Shown here in pieces: positions 1 through 11,279 of a DNA stretch of 64,000 bases (position 1 is the stretch's first letter; each line of letters starts with the position of its first letter). The stretch is taken from the NCBI RefSeq assembly GCF_001039355.2, contig NW_019773514.1, positions 527,068 to 591,067 of the forward strand. The letters are read 5' to 3'. The position numbers and the translations under genes were made by a program. The notes beneath the pieces are model-generated. The model made no database searches, was not told the DNA's origin, and worked only from the letters and a program-made list of their open reading frames with translations. This DNA is from Lingula anatina (taxonomy: Eukaryota; Brachiopoda; Lingulata; Lingulida; Lingulidae).

Positions 1-606
1 GTTATTCACAATGTTTTTATTGTGAAATATAGATCTCATACGAAGAGTTATTATCCCTTTAATATGTAAATCGTCAGCAAATTATATTTGACCGATTATT
101 AAGGTGCGGTTGTTTAAAATGGGGAGTCAAGGGGCTTTCACAATGATAAGTGCTTTCTCTACTGAAGAAAATTGTCGTTTTGTCCTTTCAAAATATCGAA
201 CGACCAATAGAAGAGTAGAGACGACACAAGTGGGACATCCTGGGCAAAAAAAAAACATTCTTCTTTAATAAGATCCAGTCTTATCATCTTCAATGATGCA
301 CAGAATTCAATTTTTGTCCACGTATTTCTTTTTTTAAGATCAGGGCATTTTACAAATAAGTCGATCAAGTCTGTGAGATTCCAAATACAGGCTAGACAGC
401 AAAACTTAAAAATATAAAGACAGCAAAAAAAATAATAATAAAAACTCCTTGATAAAGCTGGATTTGTAAAGGGGCCTTCCTTTCTACAACTGAATATGGC
501 TCGGCGTCCCAAACAAACAAAAAATAAATAAAATGATCAAATAAAACACAGGCAGAAACAAAGAAAAAAAGCAGTAACTTTCGTAAAAAAAAACAAAAAA
601 AAAAAC

Positions 607-656
<50 letters not shown>

Positions 657-2313
657 AGTAATATACAAAAAGAACCTGCCATAGAAAGACCCTCAGCAAA
701 ATTTGAAGTAAAACAAAAATGACAGTTCTGTACTAAATCAGGTGATCGTTGACAAAATACATCCAAAAATCAACGACCTTTTGAAAAATAATTCCACCTT
801 GCTGATTTTCTGGAAGCTTTTTTTTTTCAACCAAAGAATGCTACTAGTACTTAATAAATTTAAAATAAACAAAAAAGTTTGGTAATTGTTTGGACCCATG
901 TCGGGAACAACACGGACAGACACAGTGATCAGAACATATAAATCTGCACACTGTATCTGTATATAAGCTTATCCAAGATCTGAGGAAAAGGAGATGGCTA
1001 CAAAAATTAGCTAGAATATTACCGGATAATATTTATAAAACCTGAAGCACAAAACTTTCACAGGAAGCTATGGCAGTGAATTCCAAGCAGGTCTGTCAAA
1101 AAATGAAAATTGACTTGGTAAACAAATCTACATTGAAAATATCCCCTACAGTAACAAGAAAAATTAAATGCATTCAAATTCTACTTTTTATGGAATATTT
1201 GATCAAACAAATGCCTTTCAATTCTGTTTTGTTCATTTTCTATGCACAAGTAATAATTACACACGTACTTGATAAGTGTAGTATATACGATTTATATAAA
1301 TATACTTAATACAAAAGATAAATTACTTTAAACATGAAACAAGACAGCAAAGCCATAAAGTCTTATATTACCATACCATTCAAAGCACTCAAAAACATCC
1401 AGAATAAATTAATATGGTTACTGTACATGTCTTAATTTGTTACATACCTTACACTACAAGTTATACGAAGATTGAACATTAATACAATAAATACATATAT
1501 CTTCAAAACAAAAGACTTTAACTACCCACTATCAATATATGTGATAGGACAACTGGCATTGAAGTTATATGCAGATCCAGTGAAGTAAATAAAGGCTATT
1601 TTCAGGTTTAGGTAAGGCACAAAAGGAGAAAAGAATTGGTATAGACAATTCTTCCCCAAGACATAAGTTGCAAATAATTAGGAAGACTAGATATGACAAA
1701 AGTCTTTATTTTACTAAACCTGATCAAACACATATAATTTATCGATTGACAAGAAATTACTCAAATCAAAGAGCACTTTTTCAATTTTTCCTTGTTTACT
1801 GAAAACATTTCACCATACAATTTCATTTTTATGGACTTGTAGTGCTGTCATTGCACAAATGTGCCAAAAGTGCTGTTTATGGTGCTGGGATGTGTCCATA
1901 AATCATGGTAAAGTTTATATTTCTTCAAATGTATAGGAAAAGCCCATAAGGGATGAATTCCTTTCAAATACTAAGACATGATCTTTACCTGGTTATAATA
2001 ATTACTTTTATGTATAATAACAAAATTCAGCAGTTATTTCCTGGCACTTATGGCTAAAAATATCACCTGTGGTAAAAATATAAGTCTCTGACCCTAATCT
2101 GATGACAATTTTGCATATATTTTTGCTGCCTTTAACATAATTTCTGAACCAGCAACACATGTACTCATCTTCTTATATTTTCCTGCAGTGCAAGTCAAAT
2201 ATCTAGGTCACTGCTAAATATAGCTGTTTGGGTGGGTCCTACTACTTTATTTTTACTTTGGCATTATTTGGCGGTTTCCTGTTCATTTCACAGATGTAGC
2301 TAACCCTACATCT
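1..2313. other. DUSP22-like 3' UTR and downstream flank, no gene seen
   Basis: This is AT-rich, CpG-poor sequence with no convincing coding exon on either strand. It probably includes the phosphatase 3' UTR on the minus strand. TTTATT (AATAAA on the minus strand) near 2246 could be one polyadenylation signal, and others lie further left. The short ORFs here are low-complexity. Confidence 0.5.
608..654. repeat. poly(A) tract, 47 bp
   Basis: This is an uninterrupted A run, preceded by shorter A runs broken by C from about 586. It could be a retroposon tail or simple slippage. I see no recognisable element body next to it. Confidence 0.9.
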
Positions 2314-2682
2314 TTAGTCCTTGCCTGAAATATCATGTTTAACTTCAGATCTAAATATTTGAGTCTCTTTACTGTTTGCAACAGGTCCATGTGATCTGTC
2401 ATTTTGCCAAGTACACGAACTTTGTTCAGTTGTCTCTAACCTTTTAGATACAGTCCGTTTGTTGGCCTCACTGTCACTTTTTGTGCCACCCTCACTGTCA
2501 GTTCGGTTTTTAGGCTCTCTGTTCCCGTAGGCATTGTATGGAAGAGTGTAAGTATTGCTCTCTTCAGTTTCTGCATTGTTACCATGCAGAACAAACTGCC
2601 AGTGAGCTTCCATTAACCTCCTACAGGCAGCCTCATCTTGGAAGGGATTCTCAGGGAATTGAGATTTCAGCCATTTTCTTTC
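2314..2682 (-). CDS. DUSP22: DUSP22-like terminal exon with extended C-terminal tail
   Basis: The acceptor follows a TTCAG, and the exon encodes residues 146-267 and a TAA stop at 2316-2314. After a short helical segment, the tail is polar, rich in Ser, Thr, Glu and Lys, and looks disordered. I do not recognise a domain there. Confidence 0.88.
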   Translation of the reverse strand, partial: ERKWLKSQFPENPFQDEAACRRLMEAHWQFVLHGNNAETEESNTYTLPYNAYGNREPKNRTDSEGGTKSDSEANKRTVSKRLETTEQSSCTWQNDRSHGPVANSKETQIFRSEVKHDISGKD

Positions 2683-3656
2683 CTGAAGTAGATGACCAGT
2701 AGATATGTAGGATGATGGACGTTACCAGTCTGCTTCTGATTACATTGTAGCATCAAAAACAAGGACTGGGAGGTGAATAGTAATACCACAAATGATGTAC
2801 AAAAGTTAATTTTTTTTCGTTGCTATGAATTCTTATCATGTATGAATATTGCATACCAAACAGTACTGAATTAAGCTACAAAATATGACCACAACTTGCT
2901 TTAATTTATGGAAGAGACAAACTTCTTACCTGTTCTAGCTGTTCCTCCTCATAGTTACCAAGCTGTCTCTGAAAGCCAAAGTTTGGGTTGGCACACTGGC
3001 GAGCCCCTCTCACTGCCTTCAGGGTGTCCCTCCAACCAAGATTTGTCACCGTCATCAGATACGCCACTGTCACTGTCACACTTCGCGACACACCTGCTAA
3101 GCTAGAATGATAGTATATAACATTAACATCAGCTAATACAATGCATTATCACCAAATATGAAAAACTAGAGTCACTTAACTAAGAGACATATTGTATGGA
3201 AAATTTGTTTAAGTTACATTCAATTTCAGATATCACCAAGCAAAAAAATCTGTTCCACAAGATTTGTTCAAGATAAATGATAAGGTGAGTTGATAATAAG
3301 ATGACAAGTTACATGCAGTCTACCACAGTCAGAATGACTACTGCAATTTTCAGTGTAACAATAAATTTTTTCCACTACTTCACATTGATTTTGGCTTAAA
3401 ATAGGATTTAGTAAATAAGAAAAAATTATAAGACAGTTGAAGTAAACTGTTTACTACCAGTGAACTAGCACCGATCCTCCTGAGAGTCTGGCAGCATGGA
3501 TGAACTCATTGCACTGTCTGAAGAACTGACTCAGGTCCTGAGCTGCATTGTCACTTGCCTTTATACACAGATACTCCTTGTCCTGAAACACAATAATAAT
3601 AATAATAATAATAATAATAATTCACAACTTGTAAATTCCAAGAAATACTGAACAAG

Positions 3657-3690
<34 letters not shown>

Positions 3691-4907
3691 CATGAGTTAT
3701 AAAAAATTAAATACATACAGTAACTTGCAAATGTTCTAAAACATTGAATGATACAAAGACCATATAAACAGAAAAAGGAAATATTATGCTTACAGTAAGA
3801 CAAAGTCACAACAATCTCAAGGTCTTTGCACTCGTGACTGCTACTACTTACATCATGTAACTTCTTGGCCATGTCATGTATAGACAGAATATGTGTTATG
3901 TTATTACTGTCAAGCCGTTTACGATCTTGGGCATCTCGGATATTACCCACATAGAGCCCTTCTACAATCTGAAAAGGAAATAATATCTAGTTCTTTTTTA
4001 TCTAAGCAGAAGGTATATCACAATAATTGGAAATATTGTTCCAAAGCACTTCTACATGCATTACATGATTATATATTCACTGTTGTGCTAAAGTCCAAAA
4101 AGAAAATTATAAGTCAGTTTTTTCCTGTCAATTTCTTTTTATGTTATATGTTTCACACTATGAGTTACATTAATTTTGATCCATGAAATTGTCATTGACC
4201 ACAATCTATCATGTAACTGAGCACTGACAGAAGAAAAAGATTTACATTTGCCATTAGTTTAGTAACAAATGATATGACCTTGTATAAAATACATGTTGAA
4301 CTTCTTACTAGTGCACTGAAAACATATGACTCATCCATGACAAGCAATGAGAAATCTATGAAATATGTCCCATAACTACTGAGTAGATATGATAAGTTAT
4401 TATTAATCTGAGGCTACCATTCTCTTTCTTTCTTAAAATGAATGTGATTTATATAGATCTTGATCTACATAGAGAACTCATGACCAATTAAATGTACATC
4501 AATATATTTATCCATTCAAAGCAATGGCAACGCAATGCGTACAGGTGAATGCTTGTAATTGTCACACGCACTAGTACAACAAAATATTATCCAGCTATGA
4601 CGTACTACAGGGAAATGATTGAGAGAAAGTGCCAAGCAAAAGAAAACCAACTGTGTCCTGAAGGAAGAGATTGTTCAATATACAGAAATATATAAACTGG
4701 AGTACTTCTGGATGCCATAAATGCACAGATGAACGTTGAAATGACGGATTTGATCAGTAGTTGTCACTATCTTTTATCGTGGAGTCGTGCCTTACGAAGT
4801 TATGGCGACGTCGATAGAAAAATCCAAGAAAACTTCAGCCGGCGACTTATCACTACTGACAACTATAGTGCCTTTTAAAAACCCACCTTGTTCATTCCAT
4901 TTCCCAT
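2314..4907 (-). CDS. DUSP22: DUSP22/DUSP15-like dual-specificity phosphatase, five coding exons
   Basis: The gene model is joined from 4907-4887, 3968-3852, 3582-3458, 3101-2930 and 2682-2314, all with GT-AG borders and consistent phase, giving 267 residues. The protein starts MGNGMNK, the DUSP22/15 N-myristoylation signal. It carries the P-loop HCLAGVSRS with the catalytic cysteine at residue 88. The general-acid aspartate falls at residue 57 in a KASDNA context. Both residues sit at the positions known for human DUSP22. The motif CANPNFGFQRQL follows in the usual place. By family, this is a small cysteine phosphatase that dephosphorylates phosphotyrosine/phosphothreonine substrates and acts at membranes through its acyl group. 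The C-terminal 122-residue exon makes it longer than human DUSP22 (184 residues) and closer to DUSP15. I cannot tell the two paralogues apart, and the gene may predate their split. Confidence 0.93.
2930..3101 (-). CDS. DUSP22: DUSP22-like exon 4 (P-loop)
   Basis: This 172-nt exon completes the Cys88 codon and continues LAGVSRS. It ends at a GTAAGA donor in phase 0. It includes the CANPNFGFQRQL stretch that is conserved in DUSP15/22. Confidence 0.94.
3458..3582 (-). CDS. DUSP22: DUSP22-like exon 3 (general-acid loop)
   Basis: This 125-nt exon starts in phase 0 and ends in phase 2, with donor GTAGTA. It carries the D57 general-acid loop and ends inside the catalytic cysteine codon (TG|C). Confidence 0.92.
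3592..3688. repeat. two (AAT)n microsatellites in DUSP22-like intron 2
   Basis: Trinucleotide AAT arrays occupy about 3592-3620 and 3657-3688, separated by about 36 bp of unique sequence. Both are intronic, just upstream of exon 3 in the minus-strand direction. Confidence 0.9.
3852..3968 (-). CDS. DUSP22: DUSP22-like exon 2
   Basis: This exon has 39 codons in phase 0-0, with acceptor CAG at 3971-3969 and donor GTAAGT at 3851-3846. It encodes the start of the phosphatase fold, including GLYVGN and THILSIHD, both hallmarks of the family. Confidence 0.92.
4887..4907 (-). CDS. DUSP22: DUSP22-like exon 1 (7 codons, myristoylation signal)
   Basis: The ATG is at 4907-4905, and the exon encodes MGNGMNK before a GTGGGT donor. 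It ends in phase 0 and joins the phase-0 exon 2. It is too short for ORF calling and was found from the conserved family N-terminus. Gly2 is the predicted acylation site. Confidence 0.9.
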
Positions 4908-5610
4908 CCTTGGAGGCTACTTTAATATCCTTGCAAATAGCGTCTGATGCATTCAACTCCAGTTTGCCAGAATTTCATGTTTCTTCAAGATGATTCATTT
5001 GACACTGGTGCTGTTCGGCGGTACTTAATAAAGTCGTAAATAGTAATGTCGTAAAACTTCACCAAACACGACTTTGTCATGAAACTTAAGAAACATATCA
5101 CGTAAAGGAAATATTCAAAATTTCAATTATAAGGGAGACTTATTAAGCTTTGATATTTGATTATTTTTCAAATCGGGCATTAAGCATTCTGCTTTATGTA
5201 AGTACCTACTTAGGGGAAGATACTACTGGAGGTAGCCTGAAGATATGCTATATCAGGCCACAAGAAAATGTCAGGCCAGTTGCAAGAGGTCATCTCAGAC
5301 CTTCGCTGTCGAAATTTGAACACAGAAATACGAGGCAGCTACTGGGGCTACTATGTCATTGTGATATTTATTTATTTATTTACTTATTGGTAAATTTAGT
5401 AGAATCGAGAGGGCTTAAAACCTTGAAAGTTTTTCTAACCGTTAATAATTCCAAAGCGCAAAATTACACGGATAAGAGTGGCAACTGCAGCAGATCCTAT
5501 GATTTCAAAATAAGGTGTTGGTTTGGGACCAAGGTCTATCACCCACACACACACATGCACAAAATAAATAAATAAATAGTCGATTTTGGGGACCGTGTCA
5601 CAGTAGTGTA

Positions 5611-5635
5611 TTTTTTTTTTTTTTTTTTTTTTTTT
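5611..5635. repeat. poly(T) tract, 25 bp
   Basis: This is a pure T run. About 40 bp upstream lies an (AAAT)n stretch near 5562-5579, so a degraded retroposon tail is possible. Confidence 0.85.
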
Positions 5636-6767
5636 GTTACTCTTACAGATTTCTTAATTTATTAAGTAAACATACCGTTATGTAAAATATTTCGTCCATT
5701 TCACGGAGGCATATTAGGAACATTTGTCTCAACCAGGATCAACTGACGCAATCAGGACTAATGGTGTTGGAATTCTACAGCCAACTGTTGCAATTTCTTT
5801 TTATATCGTGTGTTAGCATTTTATTATGTTGCGCCTGATAAAATGAAAGGGCGAACTTTTAAGAATGGTAATAATAACGAAAATGAAAAGCAAAAAAACA
5901 GGAACAAATAGCAAAACTTATCAAAGGTAACCAATCAGGTTCTCTTTCACAGGACTAGACCTAGGTTTTACTAGACCTAAAAAATAATGCGGAGGATAAA
6001 ACTTTGGATTATAATGGATCTTGCTCTGCACATAACCTTTGATTGACTGCCTTTGTCTCAGGTGCGTTTGGTGTTATCAAGATAGCACCCAGTCTTCTGC
6101 TTGACTGCAACATTCACCTCGACTAGCTATAAGCTTGGGGACGAACCATCAAAAAAGCGTGGGCTATTCAGCCGTGTGAGAAAGAGTTTGCCCCCTTGCT
6201 TTCTGCCCTTATGACTGACTTAGTTGAAAAAAGGGTGGGTTGGAGTAAGATCCTTTTCCCCCTGGCTCCGACGGCTTAATTTTAAAGATGCATCACGAGA
6301 TTTATATAATGTCACGAAAAATTGAACGTTTCAATTTAACCTCTCCCTTATTTTGTGATGTCTATATTTAGAAATCAAGCTGTATGTTGTATGCCTTCAG
6401 AATTCACGACTGTCTGGTATCTTCTATGCACAGTCTGGGCACTTAGTTGGACATGTGCACGTTAGCCAGAGTTCCCAGTGCCTATATCCCGCGAGGTATC
6501 AATCTGACATTTACTTTCCAAGGCAGACATATTTCTTCGTTGCGTAAGCGATGAGGTTCTTGGAAGTAATCGTGTACTTGTCTGACTTGTATACAGAGCC
6601 GCATATCATTAAATAAGGGAAAACAGGCAACATTTTTGAATATTATCAGATGTTGCACTTGGTAATGTCAGTTTGTTTCTTGTCTTTGTGTAATTATCGT
6701 GAGTGCAAAACAAGAAAATGAATCAACGATTTGCTGTGTTTTCTGTTATGCAAAGACAACGGGCACC

Positions 6768-6799
6768 TGACGTCATTATGACGTAAATACATGACGTCG
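6768..6799. promoter_or_regulatory. cluster of three CRE/ATF-like motifs
   Basis: A perfect TGACGTCA lies at 6768-6775, TGACGTAA at 6779-6786 and TGACGTCG at 6792-6799, followed by another ACGT core near 6803-6808. TGACGTCA is the established CREB/ATF site. The spacing of 11 and 13 bp, close to one helical turn, suggests an element bound on one face of DNA. Whether it serves the phosphatase, the coiled-coil gene or both is unknown. Confidence 0.5.
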
Positions 6800-9096
6800 A
6801 GTCGACGTTGTGTCCGTGATGGACAGGACATCACAATGATCTTATTTCAAACAGCCAAAAATTAAAACGAATTAATATGTCACGAAAAGTGATCTAGTGT
6901 TCCAGGGACGTGATGTGTGACTCTGTTCTGTTTCATGGTGCTGTGAATTTTGCATCATGGTGTACTAAATGAATACATAAATATTGGGAAATAAAAAGAA
7001 AATTTGATAAATTATGGACGGATATGTGGATAGCCTAGTTCAGACAGACAATTTGAGAAAAGTGTCTAGATCTTTAAGTCATGACACTCAAAGGTAGGCA
7101 AATTATTATACACTGTATGAGTATTTGAAAATACGTGATATTATTCTTTTTGAACTTCGATTTCTAACCAATAGACTTCTTAGTACTGGGTTTAGTGAAC
7201 TATTGAAAAATGAACATTCAACTGCAAATACTGCAAAAAAAAAGTGTGACAATTCATAGATTCTGGAGAACATTGGGTACTTTCCGCTGCAATAAACAAC
7301 CACTTGTGATGGCTAGCGGATGATATATTTCTTGTAAAAGATTAAACAGACTGGAACATCATAGAAAGTCTAGGTAATAAGCCAATGTTTGCTTAAAGCA
7401 GTGTGAAAAACTTTTTTTATGAGTTCCCAGGATGTAGATATCAAAATAGTTATAGCAATAAGCCGTGCAAAGAATAATCTTTCTTGCATCTGAAAGTGCG
7501 CCATAAATACTCTTCTCCTAACGATCTCTCTACCTTGAACTTGAATGAACTTTTAAGAGGCGGTCTTTCAAAGTAGCTTGAAGACAAAAGTTTTCATTTG
7601 AATTTTATAGATGTAATATTGCTACACATTAGACGTAGTTTTGATTTATCTTTAAACGCTACCCTATGACGAACGTAATCGTTGTTTTGGGTAGAATTGT
7701 GAATACTCGATAACTTGTGTCACTTCAATTCGCAAAATTTGCAATTTTTCAAATTTTTCTTTTTTTTTTCTGTGAAAAGAAGAGACGATGATTGATAGCG
7801 GGTGATTGCGCTTTTCTTAATTATACGTTCAATTAACTGAAGTCCATTGTAAAGATATCGAGAAACGGAGGTATACTTCATTTGCTTATAAACAACTACC
7901 AAAAATTTTCGAGGAGGCAATGGTAAGGAAATAAGTGGCGCTCTTATCAGATAGCTGCCTCAGTGTAATTTAGTAGACGGCAGTTCAGATGGAACGTTCT
8001 ACCTTTGTGGGACTTTTTATTAATTTCCTGATAGCGTAGTTTGTAAACGTGAAATTATATCAAGTAATCTTAGGAAGTTAATTTGTAACTTGATTTGTGA
8101 CGAAAGAAAATATTATATACAGCATAGGAGGTGGATGCAACATTTTTTTCAGTATTTTGACCGTAAATCTGACCTTACTGTTAGTCATCCTAATCTTATG
8201 TAATACAACGACCCGCTGAGTAACATAAATCTGGCCGCTGGCCCATGCCTATTCCTGGACAACAGTCAGCTGATGCATAAGAAAAGGTATCCGCTTTTTA
8301 TAGAAAGAACATTGGTGGTTCCGCACATAAAACATGATAACATACATACTGGTGAAGAAAAAAAGGGAAACATCATCTGCAAGTTCTTGTAAAACTATAC
8401 ATCAAAGCGGGAGCAGGAGGTGGCTTCACTCAATGTCTGTATGATCTATAGTCTATTCACTTTTGACGTTCTTCGTATTTCAGTCCTGAGTCAGACACAT
8501 ATATACCTATAGGAAAACGATCAAATGCGCCCTGGTCCATAAATAATAAAACGTGATTATTATTGTTTATCCCTAGGCTAAATGTGCTTTATTTGTTTTT
8601 ATATTCCACATGGAAAAATAACCATTTCGCAGATAAATAGAGCAAAAACTGTCTGAAAAAAGCATATGCTCATGCGGTTATTTCTCTTCTTAGGCCCTGT
8701 TGGCACTAGCATGAATTCTCAGAATATCGGCGCAGATAACAAGCTGCTTCTAACCCGAGGTAGTTTTTCCTCGCAAATACTTCATTGAGGTTCCAAGAGG
8801 GAGTTCGACGGGACCCTTGTCAGTTGAAACACGCTTTTTCGATCCTGTACAAATTGTACAAATTGCTGTAAGTCTACCTGTACCTCAGTTTTTTTTCTAA
8901 GTGAGCTTACATGAGTCACAATCTGAAAAAGGCAGACATATTAATCATAATATGGATCAGCTTGATTAGGGCACCTAAAGCAACTTGTAAAGAGGAGCGT
9001 TAGTGCCTAGAAACTATTTCTGGCTGCTGCCGCAACAAAACGTCAGCATCAGTATCCCTAACAGAACCTCTCGACTTGAAGGGTTGAACGTCCCAA

Positions 9097-9102
9097 CACG
9101 TG
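9097..9102. promoter_or_regulatory. CACGTG E-box just upstream of first exon A ATG
   Basis: A palindromic CACGTG lies 7 bp before the exon 1A start codon, in the 5' UTR or core promoter. It is the canonical bHLH (USF/MYC-type) site, but a hexamer can occur by chance. Confidence 0.3.
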
Positions 9103-9108
9103 GCGGAG

Positions 9109-9210
9109 ATGGCCAGTGAGGGCCAGGTTCCGGTCCCTGAGAGACCGCTGGACACCAGCAATATGTCTCTACTGCAATATCTATGGAAACGGAGGCAAAT
9201 ACTTGACGAG
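9109..9210 (+). CDS. coiled-coil gene, alternative first exon A
   Basis: The ATG at 9109 is in a fair Kozak context (GAG before, G after) and opens 34 codons up to donor GTGAGT at 9211, phase 0. The in-frame triplet at 9100 is GTG, so 9109 is the real start. The last 16 residues (MSLLQYLWKRRQILDE) align with the whole of exon B. Nothing in the extra 18 N-terminal residues is recognisable. Confidence 0.75.
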
Positions 9211-11231
9211 GTGAGTGGGAAAGTGGGCTTGAATCTGTTCCAATTACAGGGAGGAAAGCTGTTTCTCTTCAGATTTGTGTTTTCTTGCCGCGCTGTAAAT
9301 TGCGCAAAAGTGAAAGATAATGCTGACAGACAGAATATTGCTTTTCTTCGTATGTTTTGAGGTAGCTGACTAAAATTCACGGAATTGAAAAAACTTGAAG
9401 AGTTAAATTTATTTCAGTTTCAAATGTCGAGTGATCCAATAACCAGTAAAAACCATATCTGCCTGTCGAGCATAGTGCCTTAAAATTATCTATGGCCCTA
9501 GTAACATTTTATGTTTACAACACTGCAGAACCAATGTAGGCCTATCCGTAGCGTTTCGAACACGATTTCACAGGCTCTTACCGATGAAAAACTCAATTAA
9601 ATCCCCGTTTCTGCAGCTCAATTTAAGAAGAAAAAAACGCGCCTCATTTAAAAATGAAAATCAAATAGCAAGAACAAAGTAAGTTTAAAATCTTGTCACT
9701 TATCAAACTCATTATCTCATCCGAGATAGTTAACATGACTTTGGAATAAGGGGAACATATCGTCCTTGAAAAAGGCAAACCTAAACGCGTTAGACATTGT
9801 ATAAAAGTCTGAAAAAAACATTACATTTTGTCGAATATTCTAGCCATGAAAAGCATTAAAATTTTGTTGAATATTCTTGTCATAAAACAGTGACGAACCC
9901 GTTCGTCCTTTACGCCGTACAGGTATTGCATTCAGAATACATAAGGCGCTTCGTTTCTTGGTGTAATTGAATAGACACCATATCAGCTCAGATATCCTTG
10001 CCAAGCTGAATGTAACCTTTCTAAGAGGGTGCGATGCTTTTCACCTGCTTTTCGGGAAAGGGCGGATTTATTTCTATCAGTCGAATTGATGATACGGCAA
10101 TTCTAGAAACGCGGCCTGTTTCTTTTAATGCCTTGAAAAACCATGTGGCGTAGTCTTGTATTGCTGACAGCGGGTTAACACGGTAGTACATGTATCACCA
10201 CTGTGTGTATCTCCGTGAATATAATTAATCTATGGTGTCAATACTGTTTGTTTCCCCCTGAATAGATATTAATCTTTATTGAACAGGTAAATCACTGTAT
10301 GGCCATGGCTTCAAAGGTCATGTTACTATATAAAAAAGACATTTATTATACATATTAAATTTTCCAGGCGGAATAAATTGTTGACTGAAAAATGTATGAC
10401 TGTGTTCAGTCGAGAAAAATTTTATTCATTTATTAATCTATTTATTTATTCCCGCATCTTTTATATCATTTCATCGCATTCTGTTTCTCACTGATATTTT
10501 TTCCGTTTTTCCAACAAGCAATATTTGTATTTATTTAATTTCTGCTATTTGAATTTAATTAAATGTCTGTTTTCCTGTATGATACCCCTAACTTATTTCT
10601 TCTAATAACCCTGACATAAAACTACTAGTAGAGCTTCAAGTGTAGTGGAATTCACATTGTTTTCCCGCTATACTATGTTCACAAATGCAAAGCGAAATGT
10701 AGACATAAAGTGGAGTAGGTGGGTTGTGCATGCAAGTTCGGGGGTGTTCCCGGGTCGTTACGCGGTCAAATTACTTGGTAGACGGCTGTGAGACGCTTTG
10801 AAGTGATGACCACCTGGGTGAAACGCGGTGTTACTTCCTCTGTAGTAGCACCTGTCCTTTCCAGTAGACCGGTGTTCATAAGGCGATTATTAAAATATAC
10901 GCAAGCTGTAAAGACAACCACTCAGTCCGATCCCTTGTTCCCCCTTCACTTCCAGTCTGGAAACAATTCGTTTTGTTTTGCAGTCCGGTGAGCACGGTCC
11001 CTCCCCACCCCTCTCTTGGGTTCTACCTACTCTCTGACCACTGTAGCCTAGCACAAGTAGTCTGTTACAATTTAAAAAAAAAAAAATTGTATGCTAGTTT
11101 AAATATCCCTGATATCAAAGTGCAGATTCTGCTCAGGCTTTCAAGCGCCACTAGTAAATACATCAACCATATTGATGAGATATAGTAAATGGAATAAATG
11201 CGGCTATGCTATAGCCCAGGGTTTATAGTCA

Positions 11232-11279
<48 letters not shown>

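Larger units (their letters stand above)
4908..9108. other. divergent intergenic region between phosphatase and coiled-coil gene
   Basis: The two start codons (minus at 4907, plus at 9109) face away from each other across about 4.2 kb. CpG is visibly more frequent here than in the phosphatase gene body. No coding exon is supported. The longest ORF (5150-5575) is low-complexity and ends in an A/T-rich tail. The interval probably holds both promoters. Confidence 0.6.

Noticed and set aside
392-766. 124-residue minus-strand ORF with a long phenylalanine run
   Set aside because: It is the translation of the poly(A)/poly(T) tract at 608-654, not a protein.
5150-5575. 141-residue plus-strand ORF upstream of the coiled-coil gene
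   Set aside because: It has no recognisable motif, ends in an ACACAC/AAATAAAT low-complexity tail, and has neither splice context nor neighbours that support it.
9100-9108. Earlier start for first exon A
   Set aside because: The triplet at 9100 is GTG; the first ATG in frame is at 9109.
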